From Shewanella gelidii (GTDB taxonomy: Bacteria > Pseudomonadota > Gammaproteobacteria > Enterobacterales > Shewanellaceae): a stretch of DNA of 64,000 nt. The notes beneath the pieces were generated by a model that was not told where the DNA came from, made no database searches, and was given only the letters and a program-made list of their open reading frames with translations. Shown in pieces: positions 36,037 through 45,183 of this stretch. The first letter of the stretch is position 1. Each line of letters starts with the position of its first letter. The translations under genes were made by a program, and so were the position numbers. The stretch covers positions 186,001-250,000 of the forward strand of contig NZ_BMPZ01000001.1 of assembly GCF_014647855.1 (NCBI RefSeq), given 5' to 3'.

Positions 36037-36558
36037 AGTTTTTAAACGTTCAGCAATACTCCCTTGCTTAAAGAGCTTGATTTTAAGCAAGGGAATTCAT
36101 CGGCTATCCTTTTCAATCCATTTTATTACGCTGCTGGGCCAACATCCAAAAATATGTTGTCATGCATTCACCACGCTTGAATTAAAAATGAGCGCAATGA
36201 GCTTGCACATTCAACACACTATGCCATCCATATGCGCAACTAAAATCCGCGACATTATTTGAATTCACCTTGAGTATATCGCTGCAAATGAAACTGCATC
36301 CAAAACTAACAAAAGAGAATAATCCTTAACTTCGCTGTATCAGCTACACAGGATTTGATGCATTTAGCGCATCTAGTTAACAATCAAAAACACACTGCGA
36401 ACCCGCCGGTTCACGTGTACAACCAAAACAAGATCCAGATCACAACGATGAATCATTCGTTTATCTAAAGTCGCTGAAAAAGCACATATATTTTTGCTTT
36501 GCTTACTCACCACCCAAAATGATGGGGACAGTTCGCTACACTGACACGGAGGTCACTG
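36037..36558. other. Intergenic region with a 12-bp hairpin
   Basis: About 520 bases without a supported gene. A perfect hairpin, CCCTTGCTTAAA (36061-36072) with TTTAAGCAAGGG (36082-36093), follows the second reductase but lacks a T-run, so termination is uncertain. The rest shows nothing I can name apart from GGAGGT, the ribosome site of the next gene. Confidence 0.55.
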
Positions 36559-37716
36559 GTGCAATCATTACAGGTCGGATTTATTGGTCTTAACGAGACA
36601 ACATTACATTCTTTAAGAACATTGGCTCAGCAAGCCGGTTACGCGCCAATGACACATATCTGCGATGAATTGCACCTCGTCTGTATTGGCCCGTTCGCAA
36701 CTGAAGCAAACATTGAACATATTGAACGATTGAAGCTTGTAGCCATTGATGAACATGAGTTCTTAGCCCTCACTGCGACAACGCTCATCCCTTTATCACT
36801 GAGTGTTCGTTTGGAACACTACCGCAAACATAAACATCAAGCTTATCGACCTTCTCACGGACACCTTCAGCATGGGCTACGTTGCTTACATAACATTGCA
36901 GTCGGCATTTCAGAGTGCAATCAACTCTGTAACTATAATCAACTGCTGCTTGATATCTGGCTAAAGTGCGAGCCCCGCTATCGATTGAATAGCGAGTATC
37001 AAGAGCTTGTTAACTTTGTAGAAGACATTGTACTCACGCGATCGATTCAAGATAAAGAAATCGATGATTTACTTGAGCTTATCGAAGATCAGCTCGAGAC
37101 CGTTCCTTTACTAGATCGTTACACCTGCAGAGGACATTCTGAATTTGTACAGTTACACCGAATAATCAGCAAATTTGAGTCTTACGCACCGAAAAACCAT
37201 CACAATATAGTGGCACTAGAGCATTGGTATACAAACTATATGGAACACTTATATTCATGGCCTATGAGTGCGCTCACAAAAGATTTGCAAAAAATCATTA
37301 AAAGCAAAATGATTGAAGATGAAAGTAAGCATCGCCTTTTAGAAAAGCTAAAGTACTTGGGAGAATTTTCCCTGCCAAGCCAGTCTCATACCATTTCATT
37401 TGACACATGCAACCATATCGATATGGTTATTCCCCCAAATCAGGCGACAATCTGCTTTGTTGGCCACTTTGAATATGCCAATCGTTCTGCTTATGAAAAA
37501 AAAGCCATTGAAAGCGGCGCGCAATTGGCAAGACACCCTAGTGAGACAACACAATATATCGTGGTCGGCGGTTTAACCGATTTGTCCGAAAAACACAGTA
37601 GCTGGTACCGAAAAATTGAACGTTTAAGACAAAACGCTTTCACAGACAAAGGGTATCAAGTGGTTTCGGAAACGACTTGGCTAGCAGCATTAAAGTCCCA
37701 TTTAAATATCGCCTAA
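36559..37716 (+). CDS. BRCT-domain protein of unknown function
   Basis: A 385-residue protein. The last 90 residues look like a BRCT domain: ATICFVGHFEYANRSAYEKKAIESGA, then SETTQYIVVGG and a terminal TTWLAAL with the conserved Trp. The first 300 residues are not recognised: a short alpha/beta opening (VGFIGLNETTLHSLRTLAQQAGY), then a helical, His-rich region. BRCT domains bind proteins or DNA ends, as in NAD-dependent ligase; here it is outside that context. It starts with GTG after the strong site GGAGGT. It stands alone. Confidence 0.65.
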   Translation: MQSLQVGFIGLNETTLHSLRTLAQQAGYAPMTHICDELHLVCIGPFATEANIEHIERLKLVAIDEHEFLALTATTLIPLSLSVRLEHYRKHKHQAYRPSHGHLQHGLRCLHNIAVGISECNQLCNYNQLLLDIWLKCEPRYRLNSEYQELVNFVEDIVLTRSIQDKEIDDLLELIEDQLETVPLLDRYTCRGHSEFVQLHRIISKFESYAPKNHHNIVALEHWYTNYMEHLYSWPMSALTKDLQKIIKSKMIEDESKHRLLEKLKYLGEFSLPSQSHTISFDTCNHIDMVIPPNQATICFVGHFEYANRSAYEKKAIESGAQLARHPSETTQYIVVGGLTDLSEKHSSWYRKIERLRQNAFTDKGYQVVSETTWLAALKSHLNIA

Positions 37717-38108
37717 ATAGGTGTGTTTATATCGTGAAATCAGGGCTCCGCATGTCTTAATATAATAAAATTCTTATTTATAATTGCATCAAACGTGTTA
37801 AACACATATATTAAATAAAAGAAACAGCACTCACTCGTTATGTGATCTAGCGCAGGTTTAACTTCACAAAAATAATATTTACAACACATCCCAATTTATT
37901 AACATTATTTAACCTCAACAAAACCAATCTTTCTAAGTGTAAACACTTAGTCAATTTAAGTGAAAACACGGATAAAAAAAACATCATCAAAGCCATAAGG
38001 TTAGCTTTATAGAAGAAATAAGTTTGCAGAGGCAAAGTTAGATTAAAATCTGGCGCCTTTGTAAATAAAGAGCAACCAACTAGTAAAACACAATAAAAAG
38101 GCATATTG
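37717..38108. other. AT-rich promoter region of the porin gene
   Basis: About 390 bases, strongly AT-rich, with no supported gene on either strand. The porin's leader and promoter should be here. A half-site TGTGATCTAG at about 37840 faintly recalls a CRP site, but the second half does not match. Confidence 0.45.
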
Positions 38109-39155
38109 ATGAACAAACTAACTAAAGCAGCAATCGCTGTAGCAGCATTAATGTCTGCGCCAACCTTCGCTGGTTATACCGTTCAAATCGATGACAACCA
38201 AAAGCTTACTTTTGGTGGTTACTTCAAAGCTGACGTTCGCCACGTAGCTGGTGACATTGGCTACCGTGATCTTTGGATCGGTACAGGCGGTTCAGCTCCT
38301 GATACTAACAAGACTCAAATCCACGCGAAAGAGTCTCGTTTCAACGTTAAGTATCAAAACGGCGACGTCACTGGTTTCCTAGAGTATGACTTCTACGGCG
38401 GAAATGGTAACAACAAAGTTTCTAACTCTTATAACCCACGTATGCGCCACGCATTCATCGCATACAAAAACTGGAAAGTCGGTCAAACTTGGTCAACTTT
38501 CATGCCACTAGCATCTATCCCTGAGTCACTAGACTTTGGTGGCCCACATGTTGGTCAAGTATTCATCCGTCAAGGTCAAGTACGTTACACCAATGGTGGT
38601 CTAGAGCTAGCTTTAGAAAACCCAACTTCTGCTGATGACAACCAAACAATCCCAGATGTTGTAGGTCGCTACACATTCAAAGGCGATTGGGGTCAAGTTG
38701 CTGTTGCTGGTCTAGCACGTACTTTTGATGACAACGGTGTTGCTGGTGCTGCTGACGGAACTCAGTTCGCTTATAGCGTACATGGTAAGTTCAAAACATT
38801 CGGTAAAGATGACCTACGCGTAGCATTCAACGCTGGTGCAGCTGGTCGTTATATCTCTCCAGGCCACAACGCTGGTGATGCAGTAGACGCTGATGGTGAT
38901 TTACTAGAAACTATCGCTTATACCGTTGCTTACCGTCACTTCTGGACTAGCGACCTTCGCTCTACAGTGTACTACGGTCACTCAGAAGTTGAAGATTTAG
39001 CTGGCCCAGGTGTAGATACTGACCGCAACCACTACGCTGTTAACTTGATTAAGCAAGTGAACAAGTCTCTAAGCGTTGGTGTTGAGTTTGGTAACTACGA
39101 AGCTGAAGACAACGATTCAGACTACCTACAAGTATCTGTTAAGTACGCTCTTTAG
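38109..39155 (+). CDS. DcaP-family trimeric outer-membrane porin
   Basis: A 348-residue porin with a signal peptide (MNKLTKAAIAVAALMSAPTFAG). The mature part starts with LTFGGYFKADVRH and shows DcaP-type strands: ESRFNVKYQNGDVTGFLEYDFYGG, RMRHAFIAYKNWKVGQTWSTFMPL and a last strand ending in aromatic/hydrophobic residues (LQVSVKYAL). It forms a channel for small solutes across the outer membrane. Codon use looks strongly biased towards a few codons, as in abundant proteins. A two-component system lies downstream on the other strand but no operon link exists. Confidence 0.88.
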   Translation: MNKLTKAAIAVAALMSAPTFAGYTVQIDDNQKLTFGGYFKADVRHVAGDIGYRDLWIGTGGSAPDTNKTQIHAKESRFNVKYQNGDVTGFLEYDFYGGNGNNKVSNSYNPRMRHAFIAYKNWKVGQTWSTFMPLASIPESLDFGGPHVGQVFIRQGQVRYTNGGLELALENPTSADDNQTIPDVVGRYTFKGDWGQVAVAGLARTFDDNGVAGAADGTQFAYSVHGKFKTFGKDDLRVAFNAGAAGRYISPGHNAGDAVDADGDLLETIAYTVAYRHFWTSDLRSTVYYGHSEVEDLAGPGVDTDRNHYAVNLIKQVNKSLSVGVEFGNYEAEDNDSDYLQVSVKYAL

Positions 39156-39175
39156 TCCTTAGCCGAAACTGATTG

Positions 39176-39201
39176 AAGTGGCGCAGAATTCTGCGCCACT
39201 T
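39176..39201. terminator. Terminator after the porin gene
   Basis: A perfect 26-base palindrome centred on GAATTC, with arms AAGTGGCGCAGAA, begins 20 bases after the porin stop. Its very stable stem suits a highly expressed gene, although only TTATTAT follows. Confidence 0.7.
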
Positions 39202-39354
39202 ATTATCAGAATAATAAACTGTTTAGCTCAGGCGTGAGATTAAATATCGCAAATTAAATCAACAGTATAAAGTAAAGCTCCAATAGTATTAGCAAGTTTA
39301 AATCAAGAATTAAAAAGTCACTTGAAGTGATAAGCGTAAAAATGAGTTAGCCCC

Positions 39355-39386
39355 GTGCATTGAATGCACATGAAAAGATTTAGAAT
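39355..39386 (+). promoter_or_regulatory. Candidate promoter with overlapping palindrome for a small RNA
   Basis: TTGAAT (39360-39365) and TAGAAT (39381-39386) resemble sigma-70 -35 and -10 boxes, although the 15-base spacer is short. The palindrome GTGCAT-TGA-ATGCAC (39355-39369) covers the -35 box and could be an operator. Confidence 0.4.
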
Positions 39387-39391
39387 TACAG

Positions 39392-39556
39392 TTCGATACG
39401 TTGGGATACGGTCGAGTTGTATCGCCCTCAGACCAGATATTAGAGGGCACGTTCGGATGAGATTGGACCTCATCGACATTTTACTCCCACCGCATAGCAG
39501 CCATGCTTTGCATTTTTACCTGGAGCTCTCAACCTATGGCTCCGGGTCTCTTTTTT
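39392..39556 (+). ncRNA. Candidate structured small RNA
   Basis: A run of hairpins ends in a good terminator. Stems: CGATAC (39394) with GTATCG (39419); GCCCTC (39424) with GAGGGC (39443), 13-base loop; GATGAG (39456) with CTCATC (39469), loop ATTGGAC; then the terminator stem CCTGGAGC (39519) with GCTCCGGG (39539) and TTTTTT at 39551-39556. A plausible promoter lies directly before it. No known RNA family is recognised, and the open frame across this stretch (39364-39558) has no ribosome site. It lies between the porin gene and a two-component system. Confidence 0.5.
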
Positions 39557-40034
39557 AAATGGCCCCCACGTTTCGCCTTTTCAATTTCCAAATCATTCTC
39601 AAGACAAATATTAAATCGACTTAGCTTCACCAAACTTGCGCGCAATGCTCTCAATTAATCTTGTTTACAACCTATCAGTCCATTAAAAATTTGGCTAACT
39701 CGTCCTATAAGTTATCGCTTAGAATCGTCGATTGACCTGCTTAACTGACTGCTCAGATCAATTTCTCTTCGACAAAATCATTCACACTGAACATTTATAA
39801 ACTCTTCGTCCCCCCAAGTTTTAAACAAGTATTTCAATAAAAGCTTGAACGTTGAAATTGGAGACTGACCGTAGAAACCGCTATATTCACAGCATGAACT
39901 CGAATGAATTAACTCCCCCCATATCTGCAACAACTTTCAAATAAACGCATTGAATACGCTTATTAAGAATAAGCTATAAAGCTTCACGGAAACAAAAGCG
40001 AATCAATCAACATATACAAAAGCAAGGTTAAACT
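39557..40034. other. Gene-free stretch after the candidate small RNA
   Basis: About 480 AT-rich bases. I see no gene, no tRNA and no repeat until the 8-base tandem array. Confidence 0.5.
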
Positions 40035-40090
40035 AGAAGAGTAGAAGAGTAGAAGAGTAGAAGAGTAGAAGAGTAGAAGAGTAGAAGAGT
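40035..40090. repeat. Tandem array of seven AGAAGAGT octamers
   Basis: Seven exact, uninterrupted copies of AGAAGAGT. It lies 100 bases after the stop of the response-regulator gene, in a region between converging transcripts, so it is not in a reading frame. Exact arrays of this type change copy number by slippage. Confidence 0.97.
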
Positions 40091-40190
40091 AAACATTTCA
40101 TAATCAGGTGCTTTTATAAAACGTGCCATCAGCCACATAATGGACGATGGCTACATCACTTCAAGCACCTCAATATGCACCGTGTTCAGC

Positions 40191-40811
40191 TTATCGGTCT
40201 AAGCCATGGTCTATCGCATAACGTACCAAACCCACGGTATTATCAATTCCCAATTTAATTTTTATATTGCGTTTATGGGTTTCGACGGTTCGCACACTCA
40301 CGTTCATTTCTTGAGCGATGCGTTTATTATTCATGCCTTGGGAAATCAATCGTAACACCAACTGTTCTCGGCGCGTCACAATTCCACGCTGCTCACTAGC
40401 GAGCTCTCTCGATAAAATCTCAGTGACTTCAGAACTAAAGTAGGATTTACCACTTGCGACCTTCTTAATGGCTTGAATGAGCTCTTTTCCTGGCACATCT
40501 TTTAAGATATATCCATCGGCTCCATGGCGCATTGCTGCAACAATATACTCTTTGTTATCGTGCATACTTAACATCAACACTTTGCAGTCGATCTCTTGCT
40601 CTTTGATCAACTCTAGTACATACATGCCATCCATCTCTGGCATATTGATATCCATCAACACTAAATCAATTTCAATCGAGCGTAAAAGGTCTAACGCTTG
40701 GCGGCCGTTTTCAGCTTCAGTGACCACCTGGATTTCACTATCTAAGCTCAAACGATAGCGTAAGCCCTCTCTAAACATGGGATGATCGTCAACGAGGAGT
40801 ACTCGAATCAT
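40191..40811 (-). CDS. NarL/FixJ-family response regulator
   Basis: A 206-residue response regulator. The receiver domain has the acidic pair in LVDDHPMFREGLRYRL and the phosphorylation Asp in VLMDINMPEMDG (near residue 55). The LuxR-type HTH is at the C-terminus: VTRREQLVLRLISQGMNNKRIAQEMNVSVRTVETHKRNIKIKLGI. It starts 5 bases after the first histidine kinase, so the two form a two-component operon. No target can be read from sequence. Confidence 0.94.
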   Translation of the reverse strand: MIRVLLVDDHPMFREGLRYRLSLDSEIQVVTEAENGRQALDLLRSIEIDLVLMDINMPEMDGMYVLELIKEQEIDCKVLMLSMHDNKEYIVAAMRHGADGYILKDVPGKELIQAIKKVASGKSYFSSEVTEILSRELASEQRGIVTRREQLVLRLISQGMNNKRIAQEMNVSVRTVETHKRNIKIKLGIDNTVGLVRYAIDHGLDR

Positions 40812-40816
40812 TATTA

Positions 40817-42214
40817 TTATCCTCCTTCATAAGATGTATCTGCATTGTAGCGTAGTTCGCTTTGGGGGATCCGCGCAATTAAGCTGGTTCCTTTACCGGA
40901 TGCAGACTCAACTTTCAAAATACCATTGTAGAAACTTAAACGCTCTTTCATATTCCGTAAACCAATCCCTTCTAGGGGTTTACTGCATGAATCCACGCTT
41001 AAATAATCAAAACCTCGACCGTTATCAGCAATCTCTAATGTTAACCAGCCTGGTGACAGACATAAAGAGATGCGTACTTCGGTTGCGCCAGAATGACGCT
41101 CAATATTTGTCAGCGACTCTTGCGCGATACGGTATAAGGCACCACTAAGCTCGGTAGATACGATTTTTCGCACTGACAACCGCTGCACTTTGACCTCAAT
41201 TCCCGTACGTAGAGAAAACTCACGTCCCAGCTCTTTCAGGGCAGCCCCTAGCCCATAGTCTTCAAGAATCCCTGGATGCAACTGATGTGAAATACTTCGT
41301 ATATCTAGCATTATCTGACGGATCAGGGTAATCGCTTTATTCATATCTTCAGTAGAGTCACCACCGATTTCTAGCTTGAGCTGCGCAGTTTCTAAAGAGA
41401 AACGAGCTGCTGCAACGGTTTGACTCACACCATCATGAAGTTCGCGAGAAACTCGCTTGCACTCTTCCTCTTGGGTTTGGAAGATTCTCTCATTGAGCGC
41501 CCTTAACTTTATGTTCGCTAAGCGCTTCTCACTTATTCTGATGAACAGGCCCGCAATAAATACGGCGATGATCGATAAAATACCTATCAACAATACCATG
41601 AACGAGGTGTAACCAATATGGCGGGAAATTGATTTATTTAGAAGTTGGGTTTGTTCATCAATATCATCAATGTAAATTCCGGTACCGAACATCCAATCCC
41701 AATTGCCAAGCTTTTCTGCATAAGCAAGTTTCTTGCTCACTTCACCTCCTTTCGAAGGTTGATTAAAAAGATAATTTAAATATCCCCCCCCGTTTTCAGC
41801 TCGAGAGATTAAAGCTTGGATAAACTGCACGCCATTGCCATCATCAGCGTCATACCAATTCTTTCCAACACGCCATTCCTGTGCAGGCAATACAAGGCTA
41901 TTGCCATCAAAATCATAGGCAAAGAAATAACCATTATCGCCAAAACGCATTTCAGCTAACATCGACTTCACTAGGGCTTGCGCTTGGGGTTGACTGACAG
42001 ATTGATCCTGATGTAAATGTTTTAATGCACCGTTGGCGATTGATAAGTAGTTTTTTAATTCGTCTTTTCGATTATCGATAATGCTCTGCCGGTACACCTC
42101 AACGACATGATTAGATAATTCTCTGTATTGCATCTGCGTGACAATCAGCACTGCTGTGAGTGCTAAAACTAGAGGAAGTATCGTTACGATATGCAGCTTA
42201 TGATTAATATTCAT
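40817..42214 (-). CDS. Cache-domain sensor histidine kinase (paired with the response regulator)
   Basis: A 465-residue kinase. An N-terminal membrane segment is followed by a periplasmic single cache domain (MRFGDNGYFFAYDFDGNSLVLPAQEWRVGKNW ... KLGNWDWMFGTGIYIDDIDEQ), a second membrane segment (about 195-220), a HisKA_3 helix pair with the phospho-His in SRELHDGVSQTVAAARFSLE, and a HATPase domain (EIADNGRGFD; GIGLRNMKERL). Cache domains of this type bind small organic acids. A close paralogue lies upstream at 42732-44111. Confidence 0.93.
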   Translation of the reverse strand: MNINHKLHIVTILPLVLALTAVLIVTQMQYRELSNHVVEVYRQSIIDNRKDELKNYLSIANGALKHLHQDQSVSQPQAQALVKSMLAEMRFGDNGYFFAYDFDGNSLVLPAQEWRVGKNWYDADDGNGVQFIQALISRAENGGGYLNYLFNQPSKGGEVSKKLAYAEKLGNWDWMFGTGIYIDDIDEQTQLLNKSISRHIGYTSFMVLLIGILSIIAVFIAGLFIRISEKRLANIKLRALNERIFQTQEEECKRVSRELHDGVSQTVAAARFSLETAQLKLEIGGDSTEDMNKAITLIRQIMLDIRSISHQLHPGILEDYGLGAALKELGREFSLRTGIEVKVQRLSVRKIVSTELSGALYRIAQESLTNIERHSGATEVRISLCLSPGWLTLEIADNGRGFDYLSVDSCSKPLEGIGLRNMKERLSFYNGILKVESASGKGTSLIARIPQSELRYNADTSYEGG

Positions 42215-42731
42215 TACTCATGCCTTCAGCTTTTCTATCAAGAATCAATCTAGATCTGACAAGGCGCATATCTTAACAGCTAATCAACTTTGAGATTACT
42301 TGGGGCAGGGTTCAATTTTGATGACTTAATCAAAGATTCAGCAACTTGAGCTGACACAGATCACATTCTAATAAATCGGCATTCATCTCGACCAGCGCAA
42401 TCATTCGCAAAAGCGATTAAAAATGGGAGAGCTAAAACAAAAAAGAACCTAAAAACAGGTATTATTTCAGCCCCGAATAAACCGATTCTAAGCCTCCACA
42501 GACGCTAAAGCTGCACCGTAATATGGCAATTTAGCATCTCTTTAAGTACAAACTCGCAAAATTATATAAGTAAAAACCCTTAAAAAAAGTTCATAATTCA
42601 GAAACAAATTGGAATTGCCATCAGCGAACGCCTTGCATAAAACACCAAGCGCAAATGAGAATGGATATCAAATATCAACTTTAATTCAATCATGACTTCG
42701 TACAATAAAACACAAGTTAGGGAGATGTTTA
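42215..42731. other. Intergenic region between the two paralogous kinases
   Basis: About 515 bases with no supported gene. It separates the upstream kinase from the downstream kinase-regulator pair and is long enough for an independent promoter. A partial CRP-like half-site (GATCACATT near 42358) is the only pattern noted. Confidence 0.45.
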
Positions 42732-44111
42732 CTACTCGTCACCATAGTATTTCAACTGGTTTTTTGGAATACGCGCAATAATACTCGTACCATGTGTGCG
42801 ACTAGAGTTAATTGAAATTTGGCCATTATAAAAATGCAAACGCTCTTTCATATTTCTTAAACCAATTCCTTCACTTGGCTTGGCTGAGTGCTCATAGCTT
42901 TCATAATCAAAACCATGACCATCATCGTGTATTTCTAAGGTTAAACTGCCGCTAGATAAACTAAGAGAAATATTGACCTTCTTCGCTCCCGAATGCCGTT
43001 CAATATTTGTTAATGACTCTTGTGCAATTCTATACAAGGCACTACTAATTTCAGCAGAAAGGATCTTTCGAACGGATAACCGGTCTAACTTGACCTCAAT
43101 CCCTGTTCTTTGAGAGAACTCATTGCCAAGTTCATTGAGCGCAGCACCTAAACCGTAATCTTCTAATATCCCAGGATGTAACTCATGTGAAATGCTACGA
43201 ATATCTCGAACCGTTTGCTGCGTTAGATTTATCGCTTTATCTAATTCACTCGACGCATCATGACCGACTTCCAACTTCAGCTGTGCCGTTTCTAAAGCAA
43301 ACCTCGTGGCGGCTACAGTTTGGCTTATACCATCATGTAACTCTCTAGAAACCCGTTTGCACTCCTCTTCCTGTGTACGAAAAATTCTTTGATTCAGTTC
43401 CCTGAGTTGTGAATTCGCGAGCTTACGCTCACCAACACGAATGTAAAGGCCTGCCACAAATACCCCTGTAACCGATAAGATACCGATAAATAACGTCGTC
43501 ATTGACGTCCGGCTAATATGGTCTGCAAACGATTCATTTAATTTAGCGGTCTGTTCATCAATATCGTCAATATATACGCCTGTACCAAACATCCATTGCC
43601 AAGGTCCAACTTGCTCTGCATAGGCTAGTTTTTTAGCGACTTCGCCCTTTGATGGCTGGTTAAAAATATAATTGAGGTACCCACCACCGGACTGTGCGGC
43701 CTGAATTAGATCGCGGATCACCATCACGCCATGCTTATCTTTTAACTCTATCCAGTTTTCTCCCACACGCCATTCTTGTCCCGGCAATACCAAGGCTGTA
43801 CCGTCATAATGGTAAGAAAAGAAGTAACCATCTTCGCCAAAGCGCATTTCATAGAGCATTTTTTTAACTCGCTCTTTTGCAATGTGGGTTGGTAGTTGTT
43901 CATCCTCAATCACGTGTTTGATCGCACCATTCGCAATCGAAACATAATTGGTCAGTTCTTCTTTGCGATGCTTTACCACACTTTCTCGGAATACATCTAA
44001 TGCTTGTTCTGACAGCGCTTGATATTGCATCTGCGTGACATAAAGAACAGCAGTTAGCGCAATAATGACTGGAACAATGGTGATGATATGCAGTTTATGA
44101 TTGATATTCAT
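42732..44111 (-). CDS. Cache-domain sensor histidine kinase, paralogue without its own regulator
   Basis: A 459-residue kinase with the same order of parts as the neighbour at 40817: membrane segment, cache domain (MRFGEDGYFFSYHYDGTALVLPGQEWRVGENW ... VGPWQWMFGTGVYIDDIDEQ), membrane segment, HisKA_3 (SRELHDGISQTVAATRFALE) and HATPase (EIHDDGHGFD; GIGLRNMKERL). All catalytic motifs are intact. Most positions match the other kinase, so a tandem duplication is clear. There is no adjacent regulator, so it probably also phosphorylates the single response regulator at 40191. Confidence 0.92.
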   Translation of the reverse strand: MNINHKLHIITIVPVIIALTAVLYVTQMQYQALSEQALDVFRESVVKHRKEELTNYVSIANGAIKHVIEDEQLPTHIAKERVKKMLYEMRFGEDGYFFSYHYDGTALVLPGQEWRVGENWIELKDKHGVMVIRDLIQAAQSGGGYLNYIFNQPSKGEVAKKLAYAEQVGPWQWMFGTGVYIDDIDEQTAKLNESFADHISRTSMTTLFIGILSVTGVFVAGLYIRVGERKLANSQLRELNQRIFRTQEEECKRVSRELHDGISQTVAATRFALETAQLKLEVGHDASSELDKAINLTQQTVRDIRSISHELHPGILEDYGLGAALNELGNEFSQRTGIEVKLDRLSVRKILSAEISSALYRIAQESLTNIERHSGAKKVNISLSLSSGSLTLEIHDDGHGFDYESYEHSAKPSEGIGLRNMKERLHFYNGQISINSSRTHGTSIIARIPKNQLKYYGDE

Positions 44112-44320
44112 TCAGACAGCTCGTTATTAACAATCAAACACTTACTCAACAGTAGCAGCTCATAGTGAAATCGTCACATTTCGAACCACTAAATTTAATT
44201 CTCATTGATGATTTCTCACACAACTTAAAGCGCAGCGTATCACTTCATTGATGTTCAATTGCTAATTCATTTTCTCGTTTATGTGGGTATTTGGCGGGGG
44301 TCTATTACTGGTAAATATTT

Positions 44321-44340
44321 GAGCAGGGTTTCCCCTGCTC
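44321..44340 (-). terminator. Hairpin after hpf
   Basis: A perfect 8-bp stem GAGCAGGG / CCCTGCTC with a 4-base loop starts 8 bases after the hpf stop. On the minus strand it is followed by AAATATTT, a weak tail. Confidence 0.6.
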
Positions 44341-44348
44341 ATTTTCAT

Positions 44349-44705
44349 TTAAGTTAAATCCATTTCCTGAACAATCTCTGCAGCAATTTCTGGTGCAGTG
44401 CTTACCGGTTTTTGATGAAGGTCAGCTTTGAGTTGTCCCTTACGATGCTTTAGTGCCGCATCGAGTTTTTTGGCCGCTTGCGCAATTGCTGGATACATCA
44501 CATCATCGCAGCCACGGGCTGATACTCGGACGCCCTCATAATTCGTGGTTAATTCCACTTCATACTGTTTATGATCTTTAGCAATGATAGCGTCTAGAGA
44601 TATAAGTGATGGAAAGTGTTTTTCTATTTTGGAAAACTTTTCAGCGACATGTTCTTTAACTGAATCTGTAACATCAACGTGGTGACCCGAAAGATTTATT
44701 TTCAT
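44349..44705 (-). CDS. hpf: Ribosome hibernation promoting factor
   Basis: A 118-residue HPF/RaiA-type protein that binds the 30S decoding region and promotes inactive ribosome dimers or monomers in stationary phase. The family pattern is clear: MKINLSGHHVDVTDSVKEHVAEKFSKIEKHFPSLISLDAIIAKDHKQYEVELTTNYEGVRVSARGCDDVMYPAIAQAAKKLDAALKHRKGQLK. It has a short tail beyond the usual 95 residues, but no dimerisation domain of the long type. It is not beside rpoN, its common neighbour, so it may be a second copy. Confidence 0.92.
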   Translation of the reverse strand: MKINLSGHHVDVTDSVKEHVAEKFSKIEKHFPSLISLDAIIAKDHKQYEVELTTNYEGVRVSARGCDDVMYPAIAQAAKKLDAALKHRKGQLKADLHQKPVSTAPEIAAEIVQEMDLT

Positions 44706-45112
44706 AGGTTTTCCTTTTCTGTGATTCTACAAATAGACCTTGATGACAGCAGCGTAACAACATAAAAACACACAAGTGCAATTCACACTGAGCGGCTTAC
44801 TATGTCACGATTCTTTCGAATTACGAATGACGGTCCCTAAGACTTACATTTCGCGCTGTTGTTCCACAAAGCTACAATCACAGCATAGAGGGTTCACAAT
44901 ATGAATGCTAGTGAAACTATGCATACAATTGCTGGCCGGATCACTATCGGAATATATACAAGCTTAACCATTCCAAATCACAATTGTATTTTGTGAGTCA
45001 CAACACAATGCTTGTGATTATTCTCAACAAATATGAATCAAGGGACTGTTTGATGAAACACATGGATAAGCAATGACCTAACCCTAGATGCCGCATTCGC
45101 CTGACATAAAAA
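44706..45112. other. Intergenic region between hpf and the tricorn-like protease
   Basis: About 400 bases with no gene on either strand that I can support. It includes the hpf promoter. No repeats noted. Confidence 0.5.
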
Positions 45113-45155
45113 AGGGTGCTATCAAGCTGGGAACCAAAACGCTTGATAACACCCT
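45113..45155 (-). terminator. Terminator after the tricorn-like protease gene
   Basis: AGGGTG and TATCAAGC-type arms pair with GCTTGATA and CACCCT across one mismatch. On the minus strand TTTTTT follows. It lies 28 bases after the stop codon. Confidence 0.85.
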
Positions 45156-45183
45156 AAAACTTATAAACTCAATAATCCGTTCA

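Noticed and set aside
39364..39558. 64-codon open frame
   Set aside because: It has no ribosome site, its residues look random, and the stretch is better explained as structured RNA with a terminator at its end.
40035..40090. CRISPR-like array
   Set aside because: The repeats are 8 bases and directly abutting with no spacers; it is a simple tandem repeat.
42311..42330. FNR box TTGAT...ATCAA before the kinase gene
   Set aside because: The half-sites are six bases apart, not four, so it does not match FNR geometry.
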